Positions 23,068 through 34,017 of a stretch of 64,000 bases of DNA are shown here, one piece after another. The position numbers were made by a program, and so were the translations under genes. The notes beneath the pieces are model-generated. The model saw only the letters and a program-made list of their open reading frames with translations, searched no databases and was not told the DNA's origin. This stretch comes from Macrolepiota albuminosa (lineage: Eukaryota > Basidiomycota > Agaricomycetes > Agaricales > Agaricaceae). Within the stretch, counting starts at the first letter, position 1. Each line of letters opens with the position of its first letter. Where the stretch lies: assembly GCA_027475525.1 (NCBI GenBank), contig JAMWFC010000032.1:248001-312000 (forward strand). Direction: 5' to 3'.

Positions 23068-24102
23068 ACACCAACGTACTTATGACCACTGGACTCATAC
23101 CAGTTGGCACTAAAACCAACACTGATGACAGAACTTTCCGGAACCTCAACATTGTTGTTTTCGTATGGACGCCAAGAAGGAAGAGAATCAAAGTCACTGG
23201 GCGTAAAACAGAATGGTTGACCAGTTTCTACCCTGCCGTCATATACAGGTACTGAGAAAATGTTAGAACACCATCTGGAAATGAGCATAACAAGAACCTT
23301 TTTGATCAAACTCAACGACCGGCTTATACAGATCGGCAACCCCAGCCGATTTGAACACAGGAGCATCCATCTCGGTAAACATTGAGTTACTCTTTATACC
23401 GGAGGGCCTCTTGGACTTGGGGGTCGCGTACCCACCGTCTGAAGTCACATCAAATGCAGAACCAACAAAAACAACGAATCACGACTCACCAACATTGTAT
23501 GTAGGGGTTTTACCCTCACCTCAAGTAACAAATGCCACACCATTACCAGAAATAGTACCTCGAACACCGTCTGGGAGGTTGAAAACACAACCCAAAACAG
23601 CAAACTGGCAAAGAGACTCTTGATGGAATTCAACAATCTCGATACGATGCTGACCATACTTGTCAGACGGACTCCCAACAAGAACAGAACTGTCAAATAA
23701 ATGTGAGGCAGTTACCACTCCAGAGGTAATACAGACACAGAAGGGACCCGTCAAATCCCGAAGAGCCAATCGCTGCTTTGGGGCATTGAGTTGGACAGAG
23801 TCAGTCCTGGCCAAGTTAACATAGAAGGCGTGATGATTGAATAAAAGAGAAGACAACAACAAACTATTGAAAAAGTCATACATAAGAACAGAAAAAAATA
23901 CAAAACAAGAAGCAAAACGCACGTCCAATTGTCTTCATTCATATGCTCAGCAACAACACCAATGCGCGCGTAACGGATTTTACCATCACTGTTCATTTTG
24001 TCATATCCAAAAGGCTGGATTATGAGTTGTTTCCTGACGACAAGTTGAGTAAATGCAAGCAAAATAGTAGACGTTGGTCCGCACTTAAGGAACGGCAGTC
24101 CT

Positions 24103-24256
24103 TGATAAGTCGACACCATAAACTTTTCTTGGATAGAAGGCTGCATGACCGCATCCACTGCAAGCTCTTCTGCAGGATCTGATAAGTCGACACCATAAAC
24201 TTTTCTTGGATAGAAGGCTGCATGACCGCATCCACTGCAAGCTCTTCTGCAGGATC
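24103..24256. repeat. 77-bp exact tandem duplication in an exon
   Basis: Bases 24103-24179 recur at 24180-24256. Removing one copy makes the exon read MQPSIQEKFMVSTYQGLPFL without a frameshift. Confidence 0.9.
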
Positions 24257-24294
24257 AAGACAAGGATCAATGCTGCAGCAAGACATCAACAAAT

Positions 24295-24448
24295 GAGGTA
24301 CAGAGATGAAGGGAAGAAAATAAAATAAAATAAAATAAACATACAGTTCAACAGCATCTGAGCGGACAATCGAGGTACAGAGATGAAGGGAAGAAAATAA
24401 AATAAAATAAAATAAACATACAGTTCAACAGCATCTGAGCGGACAATC
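24295..24448. repeat. 77-bp exact tandem duplication at an exon-intron boundary
   Basis: Bases 24295-24371 recur at 24372-24448. The unit carries the exon end (SDAVEL) and most of a TTTTA-rich intron of the minus-strand gene. Confidence 0.9.
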
Positions 24449-25820
24449 AAAAGCGGAGCAGCCAAAGCAGACGAAATGGGGATGGTGATGACGCCCAAAG
24501 TTTGGTCAGTAACAAATATAACTATAGTGTTACCGTACCAAAAGCTTGCGTTGGGCGCGCTATAAGTGATGTGAGGAGTCCCGGGCAGGTCCCAGAGAAC
24601 GCGCCTATGAAAATAAGGTAAAGTCAGTAAGGGGGTCAGCAAGTGTAAAGCGCTAAGATAAAGCACCTATGAAGAAGCGGTAAGCGAACATGGCAATGTT
24701 AGCAGCAAGAACACGGTATGCTTAGCAAAGTCTAAGCGTCGATAATGCCTGCCGTAGCTGCAAGGCATGAGTGTGTTGAAGGCTAGCGAGAGTCTGCAAC
24801 TGCCGATGAGTTCAATGTTGCCGACCGTAAATGAAATCTCGAGCGTAAGGGAGACTGAAGAAAGGGGAGCAGGAAACTCTGGTCTCTTGTTTGATTTACA
24901 AGTCGGTAAGTACTTTTATACTACAATGAGTTCACCATCGCCAGTGACCAATGACACCAAAGTGCGGTAAACTAGAAAATTTTATAGGGGTAGCTCCAAC
25001 GGTTTCAGATCCCTACTGTCCATTCAAGACCCTTAGCGACGCCAGGTGGCAGATTGTGGAGCTAAACCATCAATCCATCACCCTTCTGTCTGTCCACAAT
25101 GCTTAGCGATGTCAGGCTCCAGATCGAGGCGCTAAGCGGTGTCAGATGCCAAGGTCAAACGCCAAGCTGTCCATCAGTTTTTGATAGATCATCAGGCTTC
25201 TCGCTAAGTGCTGTCGTCAGTGACTGATGCCATCTGTCAGTTGTCATTCTGTCTGCCATCGGCGCTATCACTGATCGGATCTGCTTCTTGCCGTGCATGG
25301 GTGTCAAATGTTGCTAAAATTAGTTAATTAGCGCACACTAAGGTATCCTGAGCCTGTGCCATGTTGCCGTAGCCTGCCGTTGATGCGCTGATCCTATATG
25401 GGGTCCTATCAATGGGAGGCACGGGAAACTCGCCATCTTCTGACAATCCATAATCGGGAGCAGAACTATCATCGACAATAAAGTCTGATAGCGTGTCACT
25501 ATTATTGTCCACAACATCCCAATCGTCGATGTTATCATCGCCTGCCATGACAACAAGAGGCTTCTTAACAAGCAGCCTAGGTACGGGCCGCTTAGCAATC
25601 CTATACCAAAGCGAAAAGAACAAAATGAGCACAAGCAAATAACAGAAGAAACAATCCACACTGACACAACAGGCAAGTCATCATCGTCATCGTCAGACGA
25701 TTCAACAAGTTTTTTTGGTGCAAATTTGTCATTCAAATTTGGACTAGCGGCCTTGGCCGCAGCTCTGGCATGCGACCTTTTAGGGCTTGACTGGCTCGCA
25801 AACAAAGCCTTCTCCGTCAT

Positions 25821-27611
25821 GGTATGAGAGCACCTTGAGAGTGCAAAACATAAGGCAAACCGCACATGAACGCGAACAAATCAGAAATCATGTACACAGC
25901 ACGACCACTTGACAAGGTCACATCTTCAGCAGTCAATCCAGCCATAGCCTGACTACATAGCAGCAGTCAAGCAAAGTAACAAGGAAAATGGAGATACAAA
26001 CATGACAAGTGTATCAAAGGACAGAATGGACACAGCCCTCTTTTTCTTGGGTGACGGCGTGGCAGGAACACTAACAGAACTAACACCAAGACATTAAGTA
26101 AAATGATAGTCACAAATACAACAAGTAACACATGAACCCATCATGCGAAGCAGAAACCTTTCGCTTAGACGGCGACCCGCCGTCAATGGACCTAAAGAAC
26201 ATTAGCATTACAGATTACAACACAAAAAGAGTACTCACCCAGCAGATGGTTTGCTTGTTTCAGATCCAGAAGCTGTCGCCGCAGAAACGCTATCAAATAT
26301 GCTACAATAAGCAAATTAGCAAGACCGACCGGAACTGAAAGAGCTGTACACATGCTTGCAACCTATCCGCACTCCTGCACTGAGGACAACAAGTTTTTTT
26401 CTTTTAAAAAAAATCAAAGACACCAATATAAAACACACATGGTCTTGAGTTGGTCAACAAGTGTCTGAGCCTTATTCTCTTCAGACTTTATCTTGTGAGG
26501 GGGCATGGGTTCGTATAGTGACACAAAACACACAGAGAAAAAAGAGGAGGCGGAGAGGGGATTATCAAGGACAGTGGACAAAGGACGCTTATATAGAGCA
26601 GCAAGCTGCACATCACATCAAGAAGGGAAAGACAGTATAATGTAAAGAACGGTGTATCCCTTTCTTCGAACAAAATAAAATTAAGTAGAATGAAAAATTC
26701 AGTAAGACAAGATTCACAGAAGGCACAGCGGGACCTTTTAGATAGAACACAAGCATTGCAGATCCACAACTCATAACGTTGTACCTTAATGGCCATAACC
26801 TCAGAAGGGCAACACACTAGAGATTCACCAATGAGAGGACAAAGAAAGAGAGACAGAGGAACATCATAAGGTCTGTTCCTGAACAGTTGAGGATGATAAA
26901 ACAAAGCCAGAAACGAAGCCAGAAATTAATGTACCACTGGAAACAGACTACGGGAAGCATCAAGATGACAGGCACAGAAGGTACCAAACAACCGAAGTGC
27001 ATATACCAAAAAAGTGGAAACAGACTACGGGAAGCATCAAGATGACAGGCACAGAAGGTACCAAACAACCGAAGTGCATATACCAAAAAAGACGAAGCCA
27101 ATAGGAAGGAAATGAGTTGGGTATGGGATAGGTAAACCAAGATACGTCACGTCATACACAGGAAAACAGTCGAGGCACTCACTGATCACTTCCTGATACT
27201 ATAAAGAATACACAGATAGCACAACAGACTAGAAGGATATCAAGACACAGCAGCAATACAATGTACGTCTAGCCACTGTCCGACAGGTGTATTATACTGA
27301 CAGAGCCACAGTAGATATATCATAACAAAAATGACCTTAGAAGCAGATTACAACACAGAGGCAGCAAGTAAGCAACGTTTACAGACACCTCAACATCAGT
27401 AGACTCATCACACAATCAAGAAACTGCGATTGAGAAAGCCATACGCAAAGGAGAAGAAGAAAACAACGTTATGTTGACCAGCGTCGCACATGTAAGTAAC
27501 CAAACCGCACACCGTATGTCGGACTATCAACATACAAGACATAACAGGAACCAAGATGGGCAGAAGCCATTAAGACAAAAGAAGTAAATAAGCCTCACTC
27601 ATGGCGACTAG
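25821..27611. other. Region between the two uncharacterised genes
   Basis: Possible extra coding pieces: on the minus strand MAIKVQRYELWICNACVL and SKRSRCAFCESC (about 26680-26800), a cysteine pair pattern; on the plus strand MTGTEGTKQPKCIYQK and KEMSWVWD (about 26967-27130), which may be an early exon of the plus-strand gene. Neither could be linked by confident splice sites. Confidence 0.3.
26938..27091. repeat. 77-bp exact tandem duplication
   Basis: Bases 26938-27014 recur at 27015-27091. It contains the possible early exon MTGTEGTKQPK, which therefore appears twice. Confidence 0.9.
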
Positions 27612-28498
27612 TGTACGTCCATGAAGACGGTGATATATCAGACAAGGAGTTGGTTTTCACGGTATACGGAGCCATAAGCGAAAAGGATCTCCTGCCACTG
27701 AAAAGAGAAACATGCATGAGGTGTGTTCAATGAGATCCAACAAAACAGAGTCTAATCACATAAAGCAGCGACTACAGACAACTGAAATACATGAAGCAAT
27801 ACGTAAAGCTGGACAGTCTAGGAACAAAACATTTCGACGATGCAATAATAGGAGCAACAGAGATTAACAAGCACTTCAAACTTGAATTCTCAGAAGGCTG
27901 TCTCGAATGCTGGTACAATGCGTTCCTCGGACAGCAAGAAAGATCACTAGACATCGCGAACAGGATATTTACACCGACATGTGATGTGGAGAAGAATGAA
28001 CAACACATTTCCATGGACAGGGAACTAGACCCATACAAGCTCACAGAGAAAATAATGCAGAAAGGGTTCATGATTACCGAAGACAACGTGGTCCAATTTT
28101 CGAAGATGAAGGTAAATGAAGGGAACAGGACAACATAAGTACAACTCAATAGAGCAACAAACAAAACTGAAGGGAAACTTAAGATACGAACATTACAAGC
28201 TGGAAAGATTCCGAGTGGGAGACCTCGTTTCTGTCCAGCTATCATTCCAGGTTGTTAACCTGGCAGGTGGGAAACTCAAAATGCTTCTCGTATTGAGATC
28301 CATGACTCTTATTGAGCACCGGTCTAGCTTCATGAAAGTGAGTGACAAAGCAACACAGTAAACACACTGATAAACACCTCACAGAACGTAGTATCCAACA
28401 AAGGGACCAAGAACAAACTAAAGAGAAAGCTGAGAGACATTTCAGACAAGGGCCAGAACAGAATGGACGTAGACGCATTGGACAATGGCAACCAATGA
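27612..28498 (+). CDS. Uncharacterised spliced gene, partial at the 5' end
   Basis: Four exons join in frame with good sites: 27612-27720 (VYVHEDGDISDKELVFTVYG), 27778-28111 (LGTKHFDDAIIGATEINKHF, SEGCLECWYNAFLGQQ), 28200-28337 (RFRVGDLVSVQLSFQ, LKMLLVLRSMTLIEH) and 28385-28498, ending NRMDVDALDNGNQ then TGA. Introns are 57, 88 and 47 bp. The last exon is basic (NKLKRKLRD), a possible nuclear signal, and ends in an acidic tail. Upstream exons exist but were not placed. The RVGDLVSVQ to MLLVLRS block resembles uncharacterised multicopy proteins of Agaricomycetes as I remember them; no function is known to me. Frames are clean, so it may be intact. Confidence 0.55.
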
Positions 28499-28775
28499 TT
28501 ACATCAATCAAAAAGCCTTTAATTGCTCACTTTGTCACATTGTCAATAACGGTCTCGTTGATCTTTGCCAATCGCATATAGTTTCGACTACGATTCACAG
28601 ACACTTGCTCAGGTCTGGCTATATTGTCGTCCTGCTTCCTTCCCTAACGAGTCCACTGGACCCGTATTTTGTTTCTCCCTTGTCCACCGATCCTTCTCCT
28701 TTTTTGTCGCTTTTATAGTATTACTGCATCATCATATTACCAAATAAACTGTATTGGCCCGCAACTGCAACATCA

Positions 28776-28905
28776 CAAACAAACAACTGCAAGGGCTTAC
28801 ATAAACAACAGCAGCTGAAGCGACGGCTTACATAAACTATAGCTGGAGCAACAGCTTACAGAGCAGCAACGTACATAATATCAGCTTACATAACCAACAG
28901 CCAGG
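28776..28905 (+). repeat. 28-bp minisatellite, third site
   Basis: Four to five degenerate copies of the GCAACAGCTTACATAAAC unit, same orientation as at 22115-22447. It closes off the block holding the two uncharacterised genes. Confidence 0.65.
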
Positions 28906-28915
28906 AATTTATTTA

Positions 28916-29069
28916 TATTTTCTTTTGACGTGACCCCAACTTGTACATATTTATTCACTTTTGTACTTCCTCACTTTTGGTGTTCACCAGCTTATTTTCT
29001 TTTGACGTGACCCCAACTTGTACATATTTATTCACTTTTGTACTTCCTCACTTTTGGTGTTCACCAGCT
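28916..29069. repeat. 77-bp exact tandem duplication
   Basis: Bases 28916-28992 recur at 28993-29069 in noncoding DNA. Confidence 0.9.
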
Positions 29070-29439
29070 CGTTAGTTCAATAATGTTTCATTCCTGCTGA
29101 CAAGTCGATAGCTACCTATCTAGTGTAGGTAGATTATGTTATGGTAATATAACGATTTATCTATCAACGATGTAAACGACTGCTGGAGCAAAGAAATAAT
29201 GAAACATTCACACATCCGACAGAAAACATAACAAATTACGTACATAATAAAAAAATACATAAACAAGAAACAAACTAAAATAAAACAAAATAAAGGATAG
29301 CAAAACAAACAATAAAAAATAAAAAAACATATTCGTATATATATAATCCCTCAACTTGGTGAAATAAACACACAATAATGCACTCAACAAAGAAAACTAT
29401 ATATAAAGAAAGCGCAAGGATTTTTCAACATGAGGATGA

Positions 29440-29610
29440 ACATAATAGCTGGTAAAGATAGCCAAAAGGGAGCAAATATCAAGGACATGGTAGTAATAGC
29501 CAGTAGTAATAGCCGGTAAAGATAGCCAAAAGGGAGCAAATATCAAGGACATGGTAGTAATAGCCAGTAAAGATAGCTGAAAGGAAGCAAATATCGAGGA
29601 CATAGCCGGT
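29440..29610. repeat. 64-bp imperfect tandem repeats
   Basis: Two near-identical copies and a degenerate third of a unit with GATAGCCAAAAGGGAGCAAA and TCAAGGACATGGTAGTAATA. The period is 64 and copies differ, so it is a real minisatellite. Confidence 0.7.
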
Positions 29611-29619
29611 AGAGGAAGA

Positions 29620-30061
29620 GAACGGCAATTGCCGAGATCATGTGAGGGGCACAAATTTTGAGGACAAAATGCACGCCAAAGCAGGTAGTAAAACCTCAGT
29701 CTACTAAAGTAGACCTCGGAACTAAATGAAGGCTTTTGCCTCCTTATCCTGTAATACAGCTCTAATGTATGGAGAGACAGGGCAAGTATAGGATTTTCAA
29801 GCATGGTTTCAAGATACCCTTGATAGACGAGAGCTGAGGGAGTTCTGGATTCTTCATGATGATGGATCATGACTCTGTTGTCAAATGTAAAATATTAATG
29901 ATATTGACTTTGAAATCATAATTTGGCACATCAACTGTAGTTGAGTTACATGCAGGTGCCAGTGCATCATTCTTTTGATATTTCCAAGTTAGATAGGCAT
30001 CTGCCAAGTCCTCCAAGAGTGATTCCAATTCTGCTTCTATCACTGCAGTCATTGGCACCAT
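29620..30061 (-). pseudogene. KDZ transposase remnant (N-terminal CxC1-associated region)
   Basis: Minus-strand frames read ELESLLEDLADAYLTWKYQK and VPNYDFKVNIINI, then after a frameshift EESRTPSALVYQGYLE, LALSLHTLELYYRIRRQKPS and FSSEVYF. This order (DAYLxWKY, a beta-rich stretch, a GYL motif, ALSLxTLELxxRxRRxKPSFS) matches the CxC1-type region linked to KDZ transposases of basidiomycetes as I recall it. The Cys cluster and the transposase core are missing, so only a fragment is present. Assignment is from memory of family patterns. Confidence 0.5.
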
Positions 30062-30976
30062 GTATTGTTATCAACATAGTATCTTCTGTAAAATCTATTT
30101 ACACAATGAATCTCCAAGTCTCAGATATAGAAGAAGGAAAACCTACCAACTATCAATCATATCACAAGCTGCATGTACAAGGGACATGTCAGGTGCATCA
30201 GATATTATGTCTTCCCAATCATTCATTTTATTGTTTCCATAATACACATCAGGCATTGGCAATGCAATGCCTTGGATCTAAGCAAGTATCTGTAGTGTTT
30301 TGTTTTTCAGTCCTGAAGATGTTCAGCACAGCAGTGGAGCCTTGACATTTGCTTGTCTCACCTTTAATATTTTGATCATAATGTTCCTGAGCATGTTTAC
30401 AGTCTTGCTGGATAGCTAGCAATGAGAGTTGGCTTTTCTGACTAGTAGGGCCATGCATCTTTTGAAGTCAGATACCAGTATCTTGTAGTTTACTTATAGA
30501 TAGAAGAATAGACAGATGACAGTGAGACAGAGTATTGATACAAGCATAGCACAGAAATCAACAATAATAACAAGTAATATTGATGGTGGAGGGGCAGGGA
30601 CAGATGATGCCAAATAAGAATGATAGGTGGGAGAGTGGGAAGAGATAGTGCCAAGCAAGAACAGATGAGTGGAGTGGCAATGCCAAGCAAGAATGATGAT
30701 GGGAGTGATGACAAATAATATTGATGGCAGAGTGATGGCAGGAGGGGTGGGAGATAGTGATGACAGACAATATTGATAGTGGTTGATGGCAAAGAGGGCA
30801 TGGGAGGTGATGACTAACAGATTGATGGCAGAGGAAGAGGCACAGGACTGAGAAGGAATGTGATGAGGGCTTGAGTTTCTCAGAAGGGGAAATATGCTGA
30901 AATAGTCATATTTATTGGAAATCAGAGACTGTTGTGTGTTCATGGCTAATTAGCTATATCAAAAGGAAAGATATCA
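30062..30976. other. Degraded sequence and low-complexity repeats
   Basis: A short minus-strand piece at 30249-30458 (QQDCKHAQEHYDQNIKGETS) may belong to a decayed transposon protein. From 30540 to 30850 there is a GATGA- and GGCA-rich low-complexity array built from variants of TATTGATGGCAGAGTGATGG. Its long minus-strand frames are by-products of that composition. Confidence 0.4.
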
Positions 30977-32183
30977 ATGTGCCTACTTAGCCATCATTGT
31001 TGTGATGATCAGGTGTTTGATGCTGGGATACCAAGCATTCTGCACACCTATACCCCTTCTAATAAGCAATCAATTAGTTCATTTTCCAATGAGTTTGACA
31101 GCATCATCCAGTCAGAACTTTTCAAGGGTCGTTATCTGGGACCTTTTAATAAAAAACAAGTACAAGACATTCTCAGTCCTTTCCAAACCTCCCTCCTATG
31201 TATCATCCCAAAACCAAATAAGCCTGGCAAGTTTTGGCTCATCTAGGACCCATACTCTAGCATGTTATTGAGTAATGAGTAATCAATTAATAGTGCAATC
31301 AACTCTTCCCAACTCCCCTGCATATGGGGTACATTTGATAGTTTTTATTTACTCATTTCAAGACTTCCACCTGGGTCCTAAGCAGCTGTACAAGATGTCA
31401 AGGAAGCTCATTGCACCATTCCAATCCTGCCATTGCAATGGCCCAATTTGATCGTCAGACTACATGAACCTGATTTCTTTGTTATCAATACTATGGATTG
31501 TTTTGGGTTGGAATCTGGTTGTGATTGCTATGGAATTGTGGGTGATGCTGAGATGCACATTACATGGGCTAATGGAATAGGGCCTGTCTCAAAATAGGTT
31601 GATAATCACTTATTTTTCCAAATCAGGCAAGAACACATTGAGGAATACAATTCCAAGCCTCAGCTGTAGCAAGAAGACATTCACACAAATAGAGGGGAAA
31701 AGCATAAGGGTGGAAGAATATGGTATGAAAGAAAGAGAGACTATGACAACAAGCTGGAAGAATATGATGAGGACACGGAATTTCCAATATTTGACCTGTC
31801 TCACACTGCTCCAAGATCCAAAGAAGACCAGCAATACTCCTATGCTATGCAGGATCTTAACACATTATCTCATAGATTGGGTATTTCATGGAAAAGTGAC
31901 AAAAACATCCCATTTAGTAATGCCATCCCTTACATTGGTTTCTTGTAGGAGATTGAACAGTGTTGGGTTAGCCTTTTGAGAGAAAAAAGAGATAAATATT
32001 TGCAAGCAATTGCTGAGTGGGAAAAGTCCACAACTCATACTCTCAAAAATGCTCAAAAGCTATATAGAAAACTGTTACATTTCTGTTACATAGTTTCAAG
32101 AGGATGTGCTTTCCTCATAAGCTTGGAAGGATTTATAGCAACCTTCAGTAACCATCTATTTATGCCAAGAACTCTGCCAAGGA
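30977..32183 (+). pseudogene. Reverse transcriptase fragment of the second YR element
   Basis: Pieces in shifting frames: SSFSNEFDSIIQSELFKG, IIPKPNKPGKFWLI then a stop, VKEAHCTIPILPLQWPNLIV, NTMDCFGLESG, a stop followed by VDNHLFFQIR (WVDDHLFF expected), EFPIFDLSHTAPRSKEDQQY, IPYIGFL, and KRDKYLQAIAEWEKSTTHTL (thumb-like). The VDD catalytic pair has become VDN and the Trp before it a TAG, both G to A changes. The open frame ends where the copia LTR begins at 32184. Confidence 0.65.
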
Positions 32184-32465
32184 TGTTATGCTGGATCTGA
32201 TAACTAGTTTAACAAAACAGAAAACCTCAGTGTCTGTCAAGGTGATAGTGAACAACTATTATTATAATACCTAGTTTAACAAAACAGAACTGTATTGTAC
32301 ACAATAAGTTTAACATGAATTAATGAAGAGGGAAAACTAAGAACTCACAACCTTAGTGTCCATCAAGGTGATATTGAACAACTGAGGTTGAGTAATGTGT
32401 CAATGTGAGTATATGCTGATGATCATGTGACCGCTAAGTAGCTGACTTTCCCAGTCAGGATAACA
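32184..32465 (-). repeat. Copia LTR (3' LTR relative to pol)
   Basis: 282 bp, TGTTAT to ATAACA. About 15 differences from the partner at 37887-38168, nearly all transitions. Confidence 0.9.
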
Positions 32466-32746
32466 CAACCCCATCAGCGTAGAAGTGGGTACAATAAAAG
32501 GAATTAAGAATGAGAAACAATACCAAGAGATTTGATGAATTTGTTGTGAAGGTCTTTAGGAAGAGATTTGGTCAGAATATCTGCCACCATGTCTGAAGTG
32601 GATATCCATGAAGTTTCAAATAATCCCATGTTCAAGTGTTCACAAATAAAATGATACCTAATGTCAATATGTTTTGATCTTGAAGTTATTGAGTCTGAGT
32701 TTGCAATATCAAGAGCAATTTGGTTGTCACAAAGAATTGGAAAAGG

Positions 32747-34011
32747 TCATGGGATCAGCAAGTTGAGGGAAGTGAGAAAATAACAAATAGATAAAGCTTC
32801 ATGCATGGCATGAGATAGGGCCATGTACTCTGCTTCTGTCAAGGATAATGCTATTGTATGTTGTTTGACCAAGGACCAAGATATGAGACTTGAATATAAA
32901 AAGAATGCATAACTGGTGATGCTCTTCCTAGTCGCAGAGTCCAATGCCCAGTCCATGTCAACTGCTCCAAAATCTCCTGGGAGAAGAAGTTTAGTGGGAG
33001 AATCCACAGTCATACATGAGAAATTGTATTATATTGCATAGTCTCTTATGCCAAGGAGATAACGTAAGACTCTCTTGGCTGCCAGAAGATGAGCTCATGT
33101 CAAATTCAAATTATACTGCCCCAGAGACATCATCGTAAAAGTCAGATCTGGGCGCGTGCATAAGCTGAGATAGAGTATGAACTCCACAAGCCATTGATAG
33201 TGAACCTTGATATCGTCATCTGCTACCTCTGGAATCGCATTCGCTGGTGGGTCCAGAAGATTGTCCAGTTTGCCAATTAGTGGCAGTGATAGAGGTGTAG
33301 CATCCATCAAATGATATGTCGCCAATAGATCCAAAATGTATCTCTTTTATGACAACCATAGTTTCTTCTTACCCCTATCCCTGTCAATACGGATACCAAG
33401 ATATAGAGATGCTGCACCTGAGTCTTTGACTTGAAAATGTTTGTTCATTTCACCAATGATCCAGTTGTACAATTCCTTCAAGTTCGTAACATTGAGTCCA
33501 TCATCCACATGAATGCATATGATGATAAAGAGATCTTGTCCATTTGATAGTTTTGGAATTGACTGGTGTGGAGGCGAAGAAAAAGTGCCAAAGAAAACTG
33601 CTTGGTTGACTTCACACCATGTCAACTCAATACCTTCCAAGACTTCTCTCAATAGATTGTGCCAAATCCTGGAATCTGTTTACAGTATAATTTATGTGTA
33701 AGCAGTGCATTGAGGAATACTGTCTTGATATTGAATAAAAATATTTCAAGATCATTCATTGTAGCATATGCCAGAATGATCCAAATACTGGTCATTTTAG
33801 CCACCAGAGCATATGTTGATCCATAATCTTTGGGTCGCTGGCTAAATCCTTGTGTTACAAGCCTGGCCTTCTCTTTCCCCTTGATAATAGTTCTGTCTGG
33901 ATTATATTTAAAAGTGTATACCCATCGAACTCCTATAGCTTTCTTTCCTTCTAGTAACGTTGTTGGCATAAAGACTTCTTGCTCTTTCAAACTGTTGACT
34001 TCTTCTTCCAT
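32747..34011 (-). pseudogene. Copia reverse transcriptase and RNase H
   Basis: RT pieces read GVRWVYTFKYNPDRTIIKGK, ARLVTQGFSQRPKDYGSTYA and, after a break near 33650, CIHVDDGLNVTNL with the VDD pair. RNase H follows with DWALDSATRKSITSYAFF and LSLTEAEYMALSHAM, including the Glu of the conserved TEAEY motif. Frameshifts and stops at 33652, 33334 and 33013 divide the frame. Confidence 0.8.
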
Positions 34012-34017
34012 CGCTCA

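Larger units (their letters stand above)
22830..25820 (-). pseudogene. Uncharacterised spliced gene of a basidiomycete family
   Basis: A plausible start, MTEKALFASQSSPKRSHAR, is at 25820. It leads through an intron at 25665-25601 (donor GTCAGT, acceptor TATAG) into an acidic region (DDWDVVDNNSDTLSDFIVDD) and EDGEFPVPPIDRTPYR. Further exons downstream: RVLWDLPGTPHITYSAPN (24425-24608), AEELAVDAVMQPSIQEK (about 23923-24270), SVQLNAPKQRLALRDLTGPF to NLPDGVRGTISGNGVAFVT (about 23521-23805), DGGYATPKSKRPSG (about 23297-23440), VPVYDGRVETGQPF to SANWYESSGHK (about 23078-23250), and a last exon ending at the TAG at 22830-22832. No enzyme motif was recognised. A TGA follows GVAFVT in frame and the joins between 24700 and 25320 are unclear, so it may be a pseudogene. 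It could also be two genes. Confidence 0.5.

Noticed and set aside
24085..24270. 61-residue minus-strand frame with a repeated segment as a repeat protein
   Set aside because: The internal repeat is the 77-bp assembly duplication at 24103-24256.
29440..29610. Member of the 77-bp duplication set
   Set aside because: The period is 64 and there is a third degenerate copy, typical of a real minisatellite.
30490..30943. Minus-strand frames rich in Leu, Pro and Ser as a membrane protein
   Set aside because: They are translations of a GATGA/GGCA low-complexity array.
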